NCBI GenBank assembly: GCA_963841065.1
Contig: CAWJBI010000030.1
Coordinates: forward strand, 40,096-104,095
Length of the DNA stretch: 64,000 bases
From: M0108 sp963841065
GTDB lineage: Bacteria > Pseudomonadota > Gammaproteobacteria > Chromatiales > Chromatiaceae
Direction of reading: 5' to 3'
Shown: piece after piece, positions 45,259 to 53,690 of the stretch
Position numbering within the stretch: the stretch's first letter is position 1
Layout of the letters: each line of letters starts with the position of its first letter
Notes under the pieces: generated by a model
Told to the model about the DNA's origin: nothing
The model's input: only the letters and a program-made list of their open reading frames with translations
The model's database searches: none
Made by a program: the position numbers and the translations under genes

Positions 45259-45460
45259 TTATGTGCCAAACAGGAGCTATCCTCTGTTCCGTACCCGGGC
45301 TATTTGGGGTTGGGAGCGAAACCTGAAAGGGGAGCTGCTCAGGACGGGAGGGCCCACCTGGAGGTTCCCGGTGGAAGGGGTTCACCGATGAAGAGACGCT
45401 TCGCGCTCGGGTGCGGCTTGCTCCTGCTGGCGCCGCGCCGAGGCGGGCGTCTACCGTGCC

Positions 45461-45741
45461 TACCCCCTCCGGTTCCCCCTGCTGATTGCCTTTCCGCTGC
45501 TGATCCTGGTCCTGATGTGGACCGCCCCCACGCCCTGAAGCGAGGGGGCGGAGGAGCGCGAGCCTTCGAGGCCTTTGGCGACAATTCCCTAACCCGGACC
45601 GTGCGCGCCTACCTAGACGACCTTGACAAGCGGCTCGCGACCATCGCCGACCTGCACAAGGCGATCAACCGCAAGTTCGAGCAGGCGGATATCAGCATCG
45701 CCTACCCCCAGCGGGACCTGCATCTGGACAACCTCACCCCG
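45461..45741 (+). pseudogene. Fragments of a membrane protein and an MscS-type channel C-terminus
   Basis: Two pieces. At 45461-45538 one frame encodes a membrane segment (YPLRFPLLIAFPLLILVLMW) and stops. From about 45565 another frame gives FGDNSLTRTVRAYLDDLDKR and FEQADISIAYPQRDLHLD, the characteristic C-terminal end of MscS/MscK-type mechanosensitive channels, without stop codon. The pore and middle domains are missing. The frame runs on into the AEC transporter gene, so automatic gene calling would fuse the two. Confidence 0.65.
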
Positions 45742-45948
45742 TCCCTCCCGGTCGGCGCGCGGCGCTTGCCACCCGCCTCCCGGCGCTGGTACCTTACGCC
45801 CGAGGCCAGCCGCCCGTGCGGTTGGACTTCCTATCCCTCTATATCGCGCGATACTCGCACTGGCCTTGATGGCGTTGATGGCTGGCCGCCCCCGGCGACG
45901 GCGGCGAAACTGACCTTCCGTCTTCATGAAGACGAAACCGATTTCGGG

Positions 45949-46905
45949 ATGCACATGAGCGCCGATCTTCAAGTGGTGGAAACCGTTCTCGCCTTCACGG
46001 CCGTCGTGGTGGTTTGTGTTTTCCTGAAGAAGCTCTCGGTCGTCCGTGAGGAGGATTGTCCGCTCTTCGCGCGGCTGCTCACCCAAGTGGCGCTCCCGGC
46101 GGTCATCTTCCACCAACTCTCCACCCACCCGGTGTCGGGCCGACAGTTACTCCTGATCGTGGTGATGATCGCGACCGGCATCGCATCCATGATCGCCGCG
46201 TGGCTGCTGGGGAAGCTGCTGCGTTTGGACAAGCCGAAGATCGGGGCGCTGGTGCTCACGTCGTCGTTCGGCTCGTCGGCGTTACTCGGCTATCCGCTGA
46301 TCGAGTTCGCTTTCCCGCACAATCCCGAGGCGATGGCGGATGCCGTCCTGGTGAGCGAACTGGGCGTTGGTCTGCCCATCTTCACGTTTGGGCCGCTCAT
46401 CGCGATGTATTTCGGGGAAACGTCGAGCCAGCGCGACCAGCGGCTCCACGCCGTGGTCGAATACTTCCGCTCGCCCATCTTCATCGCCGTCGTCCTCGGC
46501 TTGCTGGTAGCACCGCTCCGGCTGCCGACGGACAGTGTATTTCTCGCGCCGGTCTATGCGGCCCTCGGCATGGTGGATGGCGCGCTGACCATTCTGGCCT
46601 GCCTGGTCCTGGGGCTTCAGCTCAAGCTCAAGTCCATGAAAGGCATCTGGTTCATGCTGATCGCCTCCGGGTTCATCCAGATGGGGCTGCAACCGTGGTT
46701 CGCCGCCCTCCAAGCCGACTGGTTTCACGTCGCCGCAGAGCAACGGCAGGTGTTGGTCCTGATCAGCTCGATGCCGGCCGCCGTGCTGGGACCGGTCTTC
46801 GCCACGCGCTACAAGTGCGCCAGCGACACCGCTTCCGCCCTGGTGATGATGCATATCGTGCTCAGCGCGGTGATCGTGCCGCTCACGTTCAGCGTCCTGA
46901 AATGA
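45949..46905 (+). CDS. AEC (auxin efflux carrier) family transporter
   Basis: A 318-residue integral membrane protein with about ten helices, of the AEC family of organic-anion or malate-type carriers. Typical features are the first helix LAFTAVVVVCVFLKKL, the RLLTQVALPAVIFHQLS stretch, the central G-S-S-A-L-L-G-Y-P motif in LTSSFGSSALLGYPLIEFAF, and a second repeat half from about 165. The open frame begins at 45304, but everything before about 45949 belongs to gene fragments; the ATG at 45949 (or 45955) gives a normal AEC length. The substrate is unknown. It is the only intact gene between the two inverted transposase tails. Confidence 0.85.
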   Translation: MHMSADLQVVETVLAFTAVVVVCVFLKKLSVVREEDCPLFARLLTQVALPAVIFHQLSTHPVSGRQLLLIVVMIATGIASMIAAWLLGKLLRLDKPKIGALVLTSSFGSSALLGYPLIEFAFPHNPEAMADAVLVSELGVGLPIFTFGPLIAMYFGETSSQRDQRLHAVVEYFRSPIFIAVVLGLLVAPLRLPTDSVFLAPVYAALGMVDGALTILACLVLGLQLKLKSMKGIWFMLIASGFIQMGLQPWFAALQADWFHVAAEQRQVLVLISSMPAAVLGPVFATRYKCASDTASALVMMHIVLSAVIVPLTFSVLK

Positions 46906-46929
46906 GCGCCCCAGGCTGGCGAATCCAGT

Positions 46930-47136
46930 TCACGACTTCAGCCCGTATGCCGCCCCGGCGATCTTCCAAAAAACCTTGTCGAGCACGGTCTGGCCTTCCT
47001 CGGCGAATTAGCTCTTCGCGATCTTCTGGACGCGGCCGAGCGGTGCCGAATGTTCGCTCACCGGCCAGTTGCTGCCGTAGATGAGCCGGTCGGCTATCTG
47101 GAGTATCGCGCCCGCAATCTGGCGATCGTGAACCGA
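46930..47136 (-). pseudogene. Amidohydrolase C-terminal fragment
   Basis: The minus strand encodes DRLIYGSNWPVSEHSAPLGR and, after an in-frame stop, FAEEGQTVLDKVFWKIAGAAYG to a stop at 46932-46930. This is the end of the amidohydrolase-2 (TIM-barrel) family, in which YGSNWPVS carries a metal-binding region and F-W-x-N-A-x-x-x-Y closes the barrel. About 70 of some 280 residues remain and one stop interrupts them. Confidence 0.7.
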
Positions 47137-47179
47137 CACTTTGACCACGTCCTTGCGGTATCGAACCGGGTGAGTGAGA

Positions 47180-47355
47180 TCGCGGTGCGTCACGGGGATG
47201 CAAATAATCACCACCTTCCGCAGCGGGCACTCGGCCATGTGTGCCCCGTGGAGGCCCTCGCCCAGTGGCAGCTAAAGCAGCCTGAGCTGTTCGTTTCTGA
47301 GGTTAGTAATCTCCCGGGGCTTGACACGAAAAAAGGGCTGGAGAAGATGTTCTAG
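47180..47355 (+). pseudogene. Transposase tail (IS481-like), second copy
   Basis: Encodes RHGDANNHHLPQRALGHVCP, then VEALAQWQLKQPELF and SEVSNLPGLD before its own end (KKGLEKMF) and a stop at 47355. It is closely similar to the fragment at 45118-45258 but in the opposite orientation, so both read outwards from the segment between them. No N-terminal catalytic domain is present and I see no terminal inverted repeats. Confidence 0.72.
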
Positions 47356-47433
47356 GTGCCGGCTGGGCTGTGCCAGGTTTGCCGCCAGAAAAGTCGAGCG
47401 TCTTCACTCATATCCGAACATGCCGATCCAAGC

Positions 47434-48582
47434 CTACTCCATCAAGGCCACGGCCTTGACCTGGGCATGGACCTGCTGACCGAGGGTCAGGTCCAGGCGG
47501 TCGCGGGATTGGCGGGTGATGCGGGCCAGGATGAAGGCTGTCGCGTCGGTCCCCTCTCTGGGCCCCAGGCCGAGCTTGACCAGCAGCCGGGGACCCTCGC
47601 TGGCGCCCATTTCCAGGATGCGGGCGGGCAGGACGTTGAGAATGCTGGAGGCCCCGGGCGCGCCGATGGCGATGCTGACATCGCGGGCCTGGATGCGCAC
47701 CCGGGCGCGGGCGCCGGTGGGTCGGGGGGCACCCGGCACCCAGAGGCGGGCACCGGGGACCTGAATGTGCAGGAGTTCATACTCCGGGTCGTAAGCGAGC
47801 ACCTGGCCGTCGAGGAAGCTGCTGGCCTCGTGGTCGCGGGCCAGGGGCAGGTCGAGGCGCGCCAGGATGTCCCGGGCTGGGCCCGCCGCCTGGATCCGGC
47901 CGTCCGCGAAGACCAGGATGTGATCCGCCAGCCGCGCCACCTCGTCGGGGGAATGGCTGACATAGAGGACCGGGATCGCCAGTTCGTCGTGGAGCCTTTC
48001 CAGATAAGGCAGGATCTCGGCCTTGCGCGGGTGGTCGAGGGCCGCCAGGGGCTCGTCCATCAGCAGCAGGCGCGGGCTGGTGGCCAGGGCCCGGGCGATG
48101 GCCACCCGCTGACGTTCGCCGCCCGAGAGACGGTCCGGCATCCGGTCCAGCAGATGACCGATGCCCAGCAGGGCGATGACCTGCTCCAGCGAGACGGGGT
48201 GCGGCCCCGGGTGGGAACGCGCGGCACGCCGCCGCCCGTAGTCGAGATTGCGGCGTACCGAGAGGTGGGGAAAGAGGCTGGCCTCCTGGAAGACATAGCC
48301 CAGGGGGCGCTGGTGGGTCGGCAGGCAGAGGCCACGCCCGCTGTCTTGCCAGACCTCGCCCTTGAAGACCAGGTAACCCCGCCCTTGGGGCTCCAGCCCC
48401 GCGATACAGCGCAGGAGGGTGGTCTTGCCCGACCCCGAGGGCCCCAGGAAGGCCGTTACGCCCCGGCCGGGCAGGCGCAGATCCACCTCCAGGGCGAAGC
48501 CTGGCCAGCGCACCGTGAATTGGGCGATCACCCCCTCGGCATCGGGGATGATGGGTAACGGGGCGGACGCCGGGACGCTCAT
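47434..48582 (-). CDS. modC: Molybdate ABC transporter ATP-binding protein
   Basis: ATPase of the molybdate importer, 382 residues. Walker A (GPSGSGKT) is at residues 47-54, the ABC signature LSGGERQRVAIARAL near 150, and Walker B RLLLMDEPLAALD follows. The C-terminal part (about 300-370) is a Mop/TOBE domain (GARARVRIQARDVSIAIG and SILNVLPARI) that binds molybdate and gives feedback. The frame is open to 48708, but the ATG at 48582, just after the modB stop, gives the family N-terminus. It forms an operon with modB and is divergent from nifV. Confidence 0.94.
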   Translation of the reverse strand: MSVPASAPLPIIPDAEGVIAQFTVRWPGFALEVDLRLPGRGVTAFLGPSGSGKTTLLRCIAGLEPQGRGYLVFKGEVWQDSGRGLCLPTHQRPLGYVFQEASLFPHLSVRRNLDYGRRRAARSHPGPHPVSLEQVIALLGIGHLLDRMPDRLSGGERQRVAIARALATSPRLLLMDEPLAALDHPRKAEILPYLERLHDELAIPVLYVSHSPDEVARLADHILVFADGRIQAAGPARDILARLDLPLARDHEASSFLDGQVLAYDPEYELLHIQVPGARLWVPGAPRPTGARARVRIQARDVSIAIGAPGASSILNVLPARILEMGASEGPRLLVKLGLGPREGTDATAFILARITRQSRDRLDLTLGQQVHAQVKAVALME

Positions 48583-48589
48583 GTCCCGC

Positions 48590-49261
48590 TCAGGTCCAGG
48601 GCCGGCTGTTGCGGGAATAGAGCGCCAGCAGTACCAGGAAGCTGAAGACCAGCATGCCGCCGGCCAGGACATGGGCCTCGGCGTACTCCAGGGCCTCGAC
48701 ATGGTCATAGATGGCGACCGACACCACGCGCGTCTGCTCCGGGATGTTGCCGCCGAGCATCAGCACCACGCCAAATTCCCCGACGGTATGGGCAAAGCCC
48801 AGGATGGAAGCGGTGATGAAACCCGGCCGGGCCAGGGGCAGGGCCACGGTGAAAAAGCGGTCCCAGGGCCCGGCGCGGAGGGTGGCGGCCACCTCCAGGG
48901 GGCGGTCGCCGCAGGCCGCGAAGGCATTCTGGAGGGGCTGCACCACGAAGGGCAGGGAGTAGAAGACCGACCCCACCACCAGGCCCGCGAAGGTGAAGGG
49001 CAGCAGGCCAATGCCCAGCCACTGGGTGAACTGACCGATAGTGCCATGGGGGCCCAGGGTCAACAGCAGATAGAAGCCGATCACGGTCGGCGGCAGCACC
49101 AGGGGCAGGGCGACCAGGGCCCCGACGACCCCTTTCCACCGCGACCGGGTGCGCGCCAGCCACCAGGCAATGGGGGTGCCGACCACCAGCAGGATGAGGG
49201 TGCTGGTGGTCGCCAGCTCCAGGGTCAGCCGGATCGCGGCGAAATCGATTTGTTCCAGCAT
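48590..49261 (-). CDS. modB: Molybdate ABC transporter permease
   Basis: Membrane permease of the molybdate importer, 223 residues with five to six helices. The start at 49261 (MLEQIDFAAIRLTLELATTS) matches the family; the frame is open 39 codons further upstream. The cytoplasmic EAA-type loop that docks to ModC is in EVAATLRAGPWDRFFTVALPLARPG. modC starts seven bases after its stop. The 301-base gap to nifV holds the sigma-54 promoter of nifV; I could not find one facing modB. Confidence 0.93.
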   Translation of the reverse strand: MLEQIDFAAIRLTLELATTSTLILLVVGTPIAWWLARTRSRWKGVVGALVALPLVLPPTVIGFYLLLTLGPHGTIGQFTQWLGIGLLPFTFAGLVVGSVFYSLPFVVQPLQNAFAACGDRPLEVAATLRAGPWDRFFTVALPLARPGFITASILGFAHTVGEFGVVLMLGGNIPEQTRVVSVAIYDHVEALEYAEAHVLAGGMLVFSFLVLLALYSRNSRPWT

Positions 49262-49493
49262 GGGTCGGCCCTGCTCCTGGAGTCCGTAACCGCGGGTCTT
49301 GATCACGGCCCAGGCCTGGTCGCTCCGCCCGTAAGCCACCCGGACCGGGACACCGAAAACGGCGGATCTTACCCGCAACCAGCCTGGACAGCGACCCTTC
49401 TGGTACCGGTGGCGCCAGGGTCGGCGGTCGGCTCGGTGGCGGTCCCGCCAAATTGGATGTCGGAAAGCCGCCAGGAACGGACCCCGGAATTCA

Positions 49494-49506
49494 CAACTGA
49501 TTGATT
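49494..49506 (-). promoter_or_regulatory. IHF-like site upstream of nifV
   Basis: AATCAATCAGTTG on the minus strand matches the IHF consensus WATCAANNNNTTR at every defined position. It lies 8 bases upstream of the -24 element of the nifV promoter, close for an IHF site, but IHF bending is the usual partner of NifA-activated sigma-54 promoters. Confidence 0.5.
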
Positions 49507-49514
49507 AACAATGA

Positions 49515-49530
49515 CGGCACGAGGCTTGCT
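49515..49530 (+). promoter_or_regulatory. Sigma-54 (-24/-12) promoter of nifV
   Basis: CGGCACGAGGCTTGCT has the invariant GG (49516-49517) and GC (49528-49529) with exactly ten bases between, and a full TTGCT -12 element. It lies 33 bases before the nifV start. A perfect TGT-N10-ACA enhancer is not visible in the preceding 250 bases; the nearest is TGT-N10-CCA at 49458. Confidence 0.75.
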
Positions 49531-49562
49531 AGATAATAGGCAAGTCGCTAGAGGAACCTCGG

Positions 49563-50699
49563 ATGCCGCGCGCCGTCACCATCAACGATACCACCCTTCG
49601 GGATGGCGAACAGTCCGCCGGGGTCGCCTTCTCACTGGAGGAAAAGCTGGCCATCGCCCGGGGGCTCGCCGCCCTCGGCGTGCCGGAGCTGGAGGTCGGC
49701 ATCCCGGCCATGGGCGAGGAGGAGCGGGAGTCCATCCGGGCCCTGGCGGGGCTGGATCTCGGCGCCCGCCTCATGGTGTGGGCCCGTCTGCTACCCGCGG
49801 ACATCGTCCAGTGCCGGGGGCTGGGGGTGGATCTGGTGGACCTTTCGGTACCCGTCTCGGACCAGCAGATCGCGAGCAAGCTGGGCCAGGACCGTGATTG
49901 GGTCCTGAGGCAGATCCAGCGCCAGGTGCGGGTCGCCCTCGATCTGGGGCTGGAGGTGTGCCTGGGCGCCGAGGATGCCTCCCGGGCCGATCCCGAGTTC
50001 CTGTGGGTGGTGGCCGAGACGGCCCAGGAGGCGGGGGCAACCCGTTTGCGTTTCGCCGACACCCTGGGCTTGATGGACCCCTTCGGGACCTTCGATAGCC
50101 TGCGGGATCTGCGCGCCATGGTCGATCTGGACATCGAGATGCACGCCCATGACGACCTGGGCCTGGCCACCGCCAATACCCTGGCCGCGGTCAGGGCCGG
50201 GGCGACCCACGTCAATACCACGGTCCATGGGCTGGGCGAGCGGGCCGGTAACGCGGCACTGGAGGAGGTGGCCCTGGCCCTCAAACATCTGCATGGGGTG
50301 GCGACCGGGCTGGACCTGTCGGGTTTTAGCGCGCTTTCCCGACTGGTCGCCCGGGCATCGGGTAAGCCGGTCGCCTGGCACAAGAGCCTGGTGGGCCAGG
50401 GTGCCTTCACCCACGAGGCGGGTATCCATGTGGATGGCCTGCTGAAGGATACCCGTAACTATGAGGGCATAGATCCCGCCGAGGTCGGGCGCCAGCACCG
50501 GCTGGTGCTCGGCAAGCATTCCGGCACCCAGGGGGTGTGCCATGCCTATGCCGAACACCTGAGCCTGGTCCTGGCGCCCGAGCAGGCGGCCCAGGTGCTG
50601 CCCCTGGTCCGGCGCTTTGTGACCGCCACCAAGCGCAGCCCCGGGCCGCGGGACCTGCGGCGCTTTCTGACCGAGATCGACTATTCCAGCCTCCATTGA
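49563..50699 (+). CDS. nifV: Homocitrate synthase NifV
   Basis: Condenses acetyl-CoA and 2-oxoglutarate to homocitrate, the organic ligand of FeMo-cofactor. The 378-residue length is typical. The N-terminal signature INDTTLRDGEQSAGVAF (7-23) carries metal- and substrate-binding residues. The second signature (MHAHDDLGLATANTLAA, then HVNTTVHGLGERAGNAALEEV) is characteristic of the isopropylmalate/homocitrate synthase family. The ATG at 49563 lies just after a GAGGAACC ribosome site and 33 bases after a sigma-54 promoter. It probably heads a nifV-nifW-nifZ-nifM operon. Confidence 0.95.
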   Translation: MPRAVTINDTTLRDGEQSAGVAFSLEEKLAIARGLAALGVPELEVGIPAMGEEERESIRALAGLDLGARLMVWARLLPADIVQCRGLGVDLVDLSVPVSDQQIASKLGQDRDWVLRQIQRQVRVALDLGLEVCLGAEDASRADPEFLWVVAETAQEAGATRLRFADTLGLMDPFGTFDSLRDLRAMVDLDIEMHAHDDLGLATANTLAAVRAGATHVNTTVHGLGERAGNAALEEVALALKHLHGVATGLDLSGFSALSRLVARASGKPVAWHKSLVGQGAFTHEAGIHVDGLLKDTRNYEGIDPAEVGRQHRLVLGKHSGTQGVCHAYAEHLSLVLAPEQAAQVLPLVRRFVTATKRSPGPRDLRRFLTEIDYSSLH

Positions 50700-50758
50700 G
50701 GTGGCGGTGCCGCCCGGGAGCCGAGTCCCTTGAATCCTAACCCATCCCGGAGGCGATC

Positions 50759-51118
50759 ATGATGACCGACGACTTGGAATCCGACCTTAAGGAGTTATCC
50801 AGCGCCGAGGACTTTCTCGACTACTTCGGGATCGCCTACGACCCGCGCATCGTCCAGGTGAACCGCTTGCACATCCTGCAGCGGCTCCATGACTACCTGG
50901 ATGACTTCGACGAGATGCCGGACGCCGACGCCTCACGTTTTGCCTTGTATGCCAACCTGTTGCAGCAGGCCTACCAGGATTTTGTGGTCTCCGATGCCCG
51001 GAGCGAAAAGGTCTTTCGGGTCTTCCAGCAGCGCCAACCCGAGCGGGTGACCATCCCCTTGAGTGACCTGCTCGCGCCAGCCCCCACCGAGAGGGATGCC
51101 CATGAGACCCAGATTTGA
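50759..51118 (+). CDS. nifW: Nitrogenase stabilising/protective protein NifW
   Basis: Small protein that associates with the MoFe protein and protects it or helps its maturation. The 119-residue length and the sequence SSAEDFLDYFGIAYDPRIVQVNRLHILQRLHDYL are characteristic of NifW, as is the VFRVFQQRQPERVTIPLSDL end. The ribosome site CGGAGGCG precedes two adjacent ATGs (50759, 50762). Its 3' end overlaps the nifZ start by 17 bases, consistent with translational coupling in the nifV operon. Confidence 0.93.
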   Translation: MMTDDLESDLKELSSAEDFLDYFGIAYDPRIVQVNRLHILQRLHDYLDDFDEMPDADASRFALYANLLQQAYQDFVVSDARSEKVFRVFQQRQPERVTIPLSDLLAPAPTERDAHETQI

Positions 51119-51596
51119 GCTTGGCGCCGAGGTCCGTGTCCTGCGCAATGTGCGCAATGACGGCACCTTCCCTGGACTGGCCCTGGGGGCCCACCTGATC
51201 CGACGCGGCAGCACGGGTTATGTGTGCGACTTCGGCCGCTTCCTGCAGGACCAGATCATCTATTCGGTGCACTTCCTCGCCGAGGACCGGCGGGTGGGTT
51301 GTCGCGAGGAGGAGTTGCAACCGGCTAGCGAACCCTGGATCAGCACCCGTTTCGAATTCCGTGACAAGGTCACGGCTCGCATAGCCCTGGGCTCCGGGGC
51401 GCGCGTCCTGGTGCGGCGGGGCGAGGTGGGCGAGGTCATCAAGGTCATGCGCGATACCCCGGAAGGGGTTGCATACCATGTGGTCTTCGCGGGTTGCAAC
51501 ACCCTGCAGGTGCCCGAATCCGCCCTTGAGGAGGTCGTGGAGGGGCCCCACGGCGTCGACTTATCGCAACCCCTGGGTCCTTCCCAACCCGCATGA
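51102..51596 (+). CDS. nifZ: Nitrogenase maturation protein NifZ
   Basis: NifZ takes part in forming the second P-cluster of the MoFe protein. The start at 51102 gives the family N-terminus (MRPRFELGAEVRVLRNVRNDGT); the frame opens 13 codons earlier, inside nifW. Two beta-barrel-like units are seen: GSTGYVCDFGRFLQDQIIYSVHF with the G-x-V-x-x-x-G pattern, and a second one (RRGEVGEVIKVMRDTPEGVAYHVVF). At 164 residues it is slightly longer than usual because of an extended tail. The stop overlaps the nifM start by four bases. Confidence 0.9.
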   Translation: MRPRFELGAEVRVLRNVRNDGTFPGLALGAHLIRRGSTGYVCDFGRFLQDQIIYSVHFLAEDRRVGCREEELQPASEPWISTRFEFRDKVTARIALGSGARVLVRRGEVGEVIKVMRDTPEGVAYHVVFAGCNTLQVPESALEEVVEGPHGVDLSQPLGPSQPA

Positions 51597-52498
51597 AGGC
51601 CGTGCCTGGTTCACCAAGGCTCGCCCAGGAATCGGGCGGAGAGGCCAGTGATGCCCTTTACCGCTATCATCTGCTACGGGCCGCCAGTGAGCGTTTCCAG
51701 AGGGATCTCGGGGCCTTGGACACCCGGCGGAGAGCAGAGGCCAGCCACCAGGCCCAGCGGACCCTGGACCTGGAGAACCTCGTCCTCGGCTCCCGGGAGG
51801 CCCTCGGCGTGGTGATACCGCCGGAGCGGGTGGATAACGCCTTGGGCGAGTTGCGGTCCCGCTACCCGGACGCGGAGGCATTCACCCTGGATATGGCGCG
51901 TAACGGCCTGACCCTCGCCTCCCTGGGCCTGGCGCTGCGACGAGAACTGGTCTTCGATGCCATCCTGCAGCGGGTCGGCGCCCGCCATCCGCCCGTCGAG
52001 GAGATCGACGTCTGGCTCTATTACGAGCTGCATCGGGAGCGCCTCACCCGACCCGAGCGGCGCACGGCTCGCCATATCCTGATCACCCTGAACGAGGCAT
52101 ACCCCGAGAACCGGCGCGCTGCCGTCCTGGCCCGCATCGAACACCTGGCTGATCAGTTGCGGGCTCCCGGCATGGGGGGTGCCCGCCGCTTTGCCAACCT
52201 GGCGGAGGTCCATTCCGAATGCCCCAGCGCCCTGGAGCAGGGCCTTTTGGGCGAGGTCGAGCGGGGCAAGCTCTATCCTGAACTGGATGCGGTCCTCTTT
52301 CGACTCGAGGCGGGCCATTTCGGCGGGCCCGTGGAGACCGAACTCGGATTTCACCTGATTTTCTGCGAACACATCCATGCCGCCACCACCCCGGCCTTCT
52401 CCCAGGTTCGCGAAGCCATTCGGGCGCGCCTGGTGGCACGGAGCCGGCGGGATTATCAGAAGACCTGGCTGGCGGAACTCCGCGCGAGCCAGGCCTGA
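51593..52498 (+). CDS. nifM: Peptidyl-prolyl isomerase NifM
   Basis: Parvulin-type cis-trans isomerase needed for maturation of the Fe protein NifH in Azotobacter and Klebsiella. The 301-residue protein has an N-terminal helical region (about 20-150) and a rotamase domain (about 163-268: TARHILITLNEAYPENRRAAV, then FANLAEVHSECPSALEQGLLG and FGGPVETELGFHLIFCEHI). It overlaps nifZ (ATGA) and closes the nifVWZM operon. It is convergent with the rnf operon across about 150 bases that contain a hairpin. Confidence 0.9.
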   Translation: MKAVPGSPRLAQESGGEASDALYRYHLLRAASERFQRDLGALDTRRRAEASHQAQRTLDLENLVLGSREALGVVIPPERVDNALGELRSRYPDAEAFTLDMARNGLTLASLGLALRRELVFDAILQRVGARHPPVEEIDVWLYYELHRERLTRPERRTARHILITLNEAYPENRRAAVLARIEHLADQLRAPGMGGARRFANLAEVHSECPSALEQGLLGEVERGKLYPELDAVLFRLEAGHFGGPVETELGFHLIFCEHIHAATTPAFSQVREAIRARLVARSRRDYQKTWLAELRASQA

Positions 52499-52551
52499 CG
52501 GGTCAGATAAATATATAAATCAGGTAGTAAGCGGGCATTCGACCACTAGAG

Positions 52552-52570
52552 GCTGTTCAGGCGGAACAGC
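52552..52570. terminator. Hairpin between convergent nifM and rnfH
   Basis: GCTGTTC (52552-52558) pairs with GAACAGC (52564-52570) around a 5-base loop, 54 bases after the nifM stop and 78 bases from the rnfH stop. There is no T-run on either side. The position between converging operons makes a bidirectional terminator possible. Confidence 0.4.
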
Positions 52571-52647
52571 ATCAGGCGGCTTGCCCGGACCACCGCTTCG
52601 CGGACCAGGGGCCGGTGGGCGCCACGCCTGGCCCCGCGTGTCGGGCC

Positions 52648-52911
52648 TCAGTCCTGGTCCCGCCGCTCGACGGTCTCGGGATCGGCGGTGATGGGGCGGT
52701 AGATCTCCACCCGATTGCCATCGGCGAGGGGCGTGTCGAGCCGCGTGATCTTGCCGAAGATACCCACCTGGTTCTGGTCCAGGTCGATTTCGGGGAACTG
52801 ACCGAGGAGGCCGGAGGCCAGGATGGCGTCGCGCACCCTGCTGCCCTCGGGCATATCCAGCTTGAGCCAGGTCTGCTTGAACTTGTCCGCGTAGGCGACG
52901 CCGATGTGCAT
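52648..52911 (-). CDS. rnfH: RnfH family protein
   Basis: An 87-residue ubiquitin-like (UPF0125) protein encoded at the end of rnf operons; its role in the Rnf complex is unsettled. The start at 52911 (MHIGVAYADKFKQTWLKLDMPEG) follows a GGAG site; the frame is open further upstream without support. The conserved features are LLGQFPEIDLDQNQVGIFGK and DGNRVEIYRPI, then a tail of charged residues. It is the last gene of the operon, 49 bases after rnfE. Confidence 0.92.
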   Translation of the reverse strand: MHIGVAYADKFKQTWLKLDMPEGSRVRDAILASGLLGQFPEIDLDQNQVGIFGKITRLDTPLADGNRVEIYRPITADPETVERRDQD

Positions 52912-52960
52912 GGGTGGGTCTCCTCGGATGAATCTGGTAGGGAGAGCGCTGCTGTCCTGC

Positions 52961-53677
52961 TTAGGCCGCTGCCCGGGCGGCCCGTGCCAGGACCCGTGAT
53001 TGTTGGCTCGTCGCCAGCCGGGCATCGATCAGCCGTTTGCCGGCCAGCAGCAACCCCAGGGCCAGAAAGCCGCCGGGGGGCAGGATCGCCAGCAGGAAGC
53101 CCCGGTAGTCCGGGATCAATCGCACCTCCAGGAAGGCGAAGCCGGACCCCAGCAACTGGGCAGCGCCGGCGAAGAGGGTGCCACTGCCGATGATCTCGCG
53201 CACCCCGCCCAGGACCATGAGCACGGCGGTGAAGCCGAGGCCGGTGACCAGGCCATCGAGGACCGAGGCCAGGGCCGGGTTTTTGGAGGCGAAGGCCTCG
53301 GCGCGTCCCAGGACGGCGCAGTTGACGACGATGAGGGCGATGAAGAGCCCGAGTGCCTTGTGCAGCTCATGGGCATAGGCGTTGAGACCCAGATCGACCA
53401 GGGTCACCAGGGTGGCGATCAGGACGATATAGACGGGGATGCGCACCTCCGGGCTCATGACCGGGCGCATCAGGGATACCAGCAGGTTGGATGCCGCGAT
53501 GACCGCGGTGGTCGCCAGCCCCATCCCCAAGCCATTGGTCGTCGTGCTGGTCACCGCCAGGGCGGGGCACAGGGCCAGGCCTTGGGCCAGGATGACGTTG
53601 TTACCCCAGAGCCCTTGTTGGGTGATGGCGCCCCAATCAAGGGTGGCCTTGGTGGGTGATGCGGTGGGGGTGCTCAC
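52961..53677 (-). CDS. rnfE: Rnf electron transport complex subunit RnfE
   Basis: Integral membrane subunit of the ion-pumping ferredoxin:NAD oxidoreductase, 238 residues with six helices. It resembles RnfA, with which it forms a pseudo-symmetric pair. Conserved stretches are NNVILAQGLALCPALAVT, RIPVYIVLIATLVTLVDL, IVVNCAVLGRAEAFASKN and VREIIGSGTLF. The cysteines in LCPALAVT and VNCAVLGR correspond to those that hold the membrane-embedded Fe-S centre with RnfA. It follows rnfG by 13 bases. Confidence 0.95.
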   Translation of the reverse strand: MSTPTASPTKATLDWGAITQQGLWGNNVILAQGLALCPALAVTSTTTNGLGMGLATTAVIAASNLLVSLMRPVMSPEVRIPVYIVLIATLVTLVDLGLNAYAHELHKALGLFIALIVVNCAVLGRAEAFASKNPALASVLDGLVTGLGFTAVLMVLGGVREIIGSGTLFAGAAQLLGSGFAFLEVRLIPDYRGFLLAILPPGGFLALGLLLAGKRLIDARLATSQQSRVLARAARAAA

Positions 53678-53690
53678 GGACAGCCTCCTG

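Noticed and set aside
49458..49473. TGT-N10-CCA as NifA enhancer of nifV
   Set aside because: One half-site is wrong and it lies only about 45 bases from the -24 box, too close for a usual enhancer; noted only as a weak candidate.
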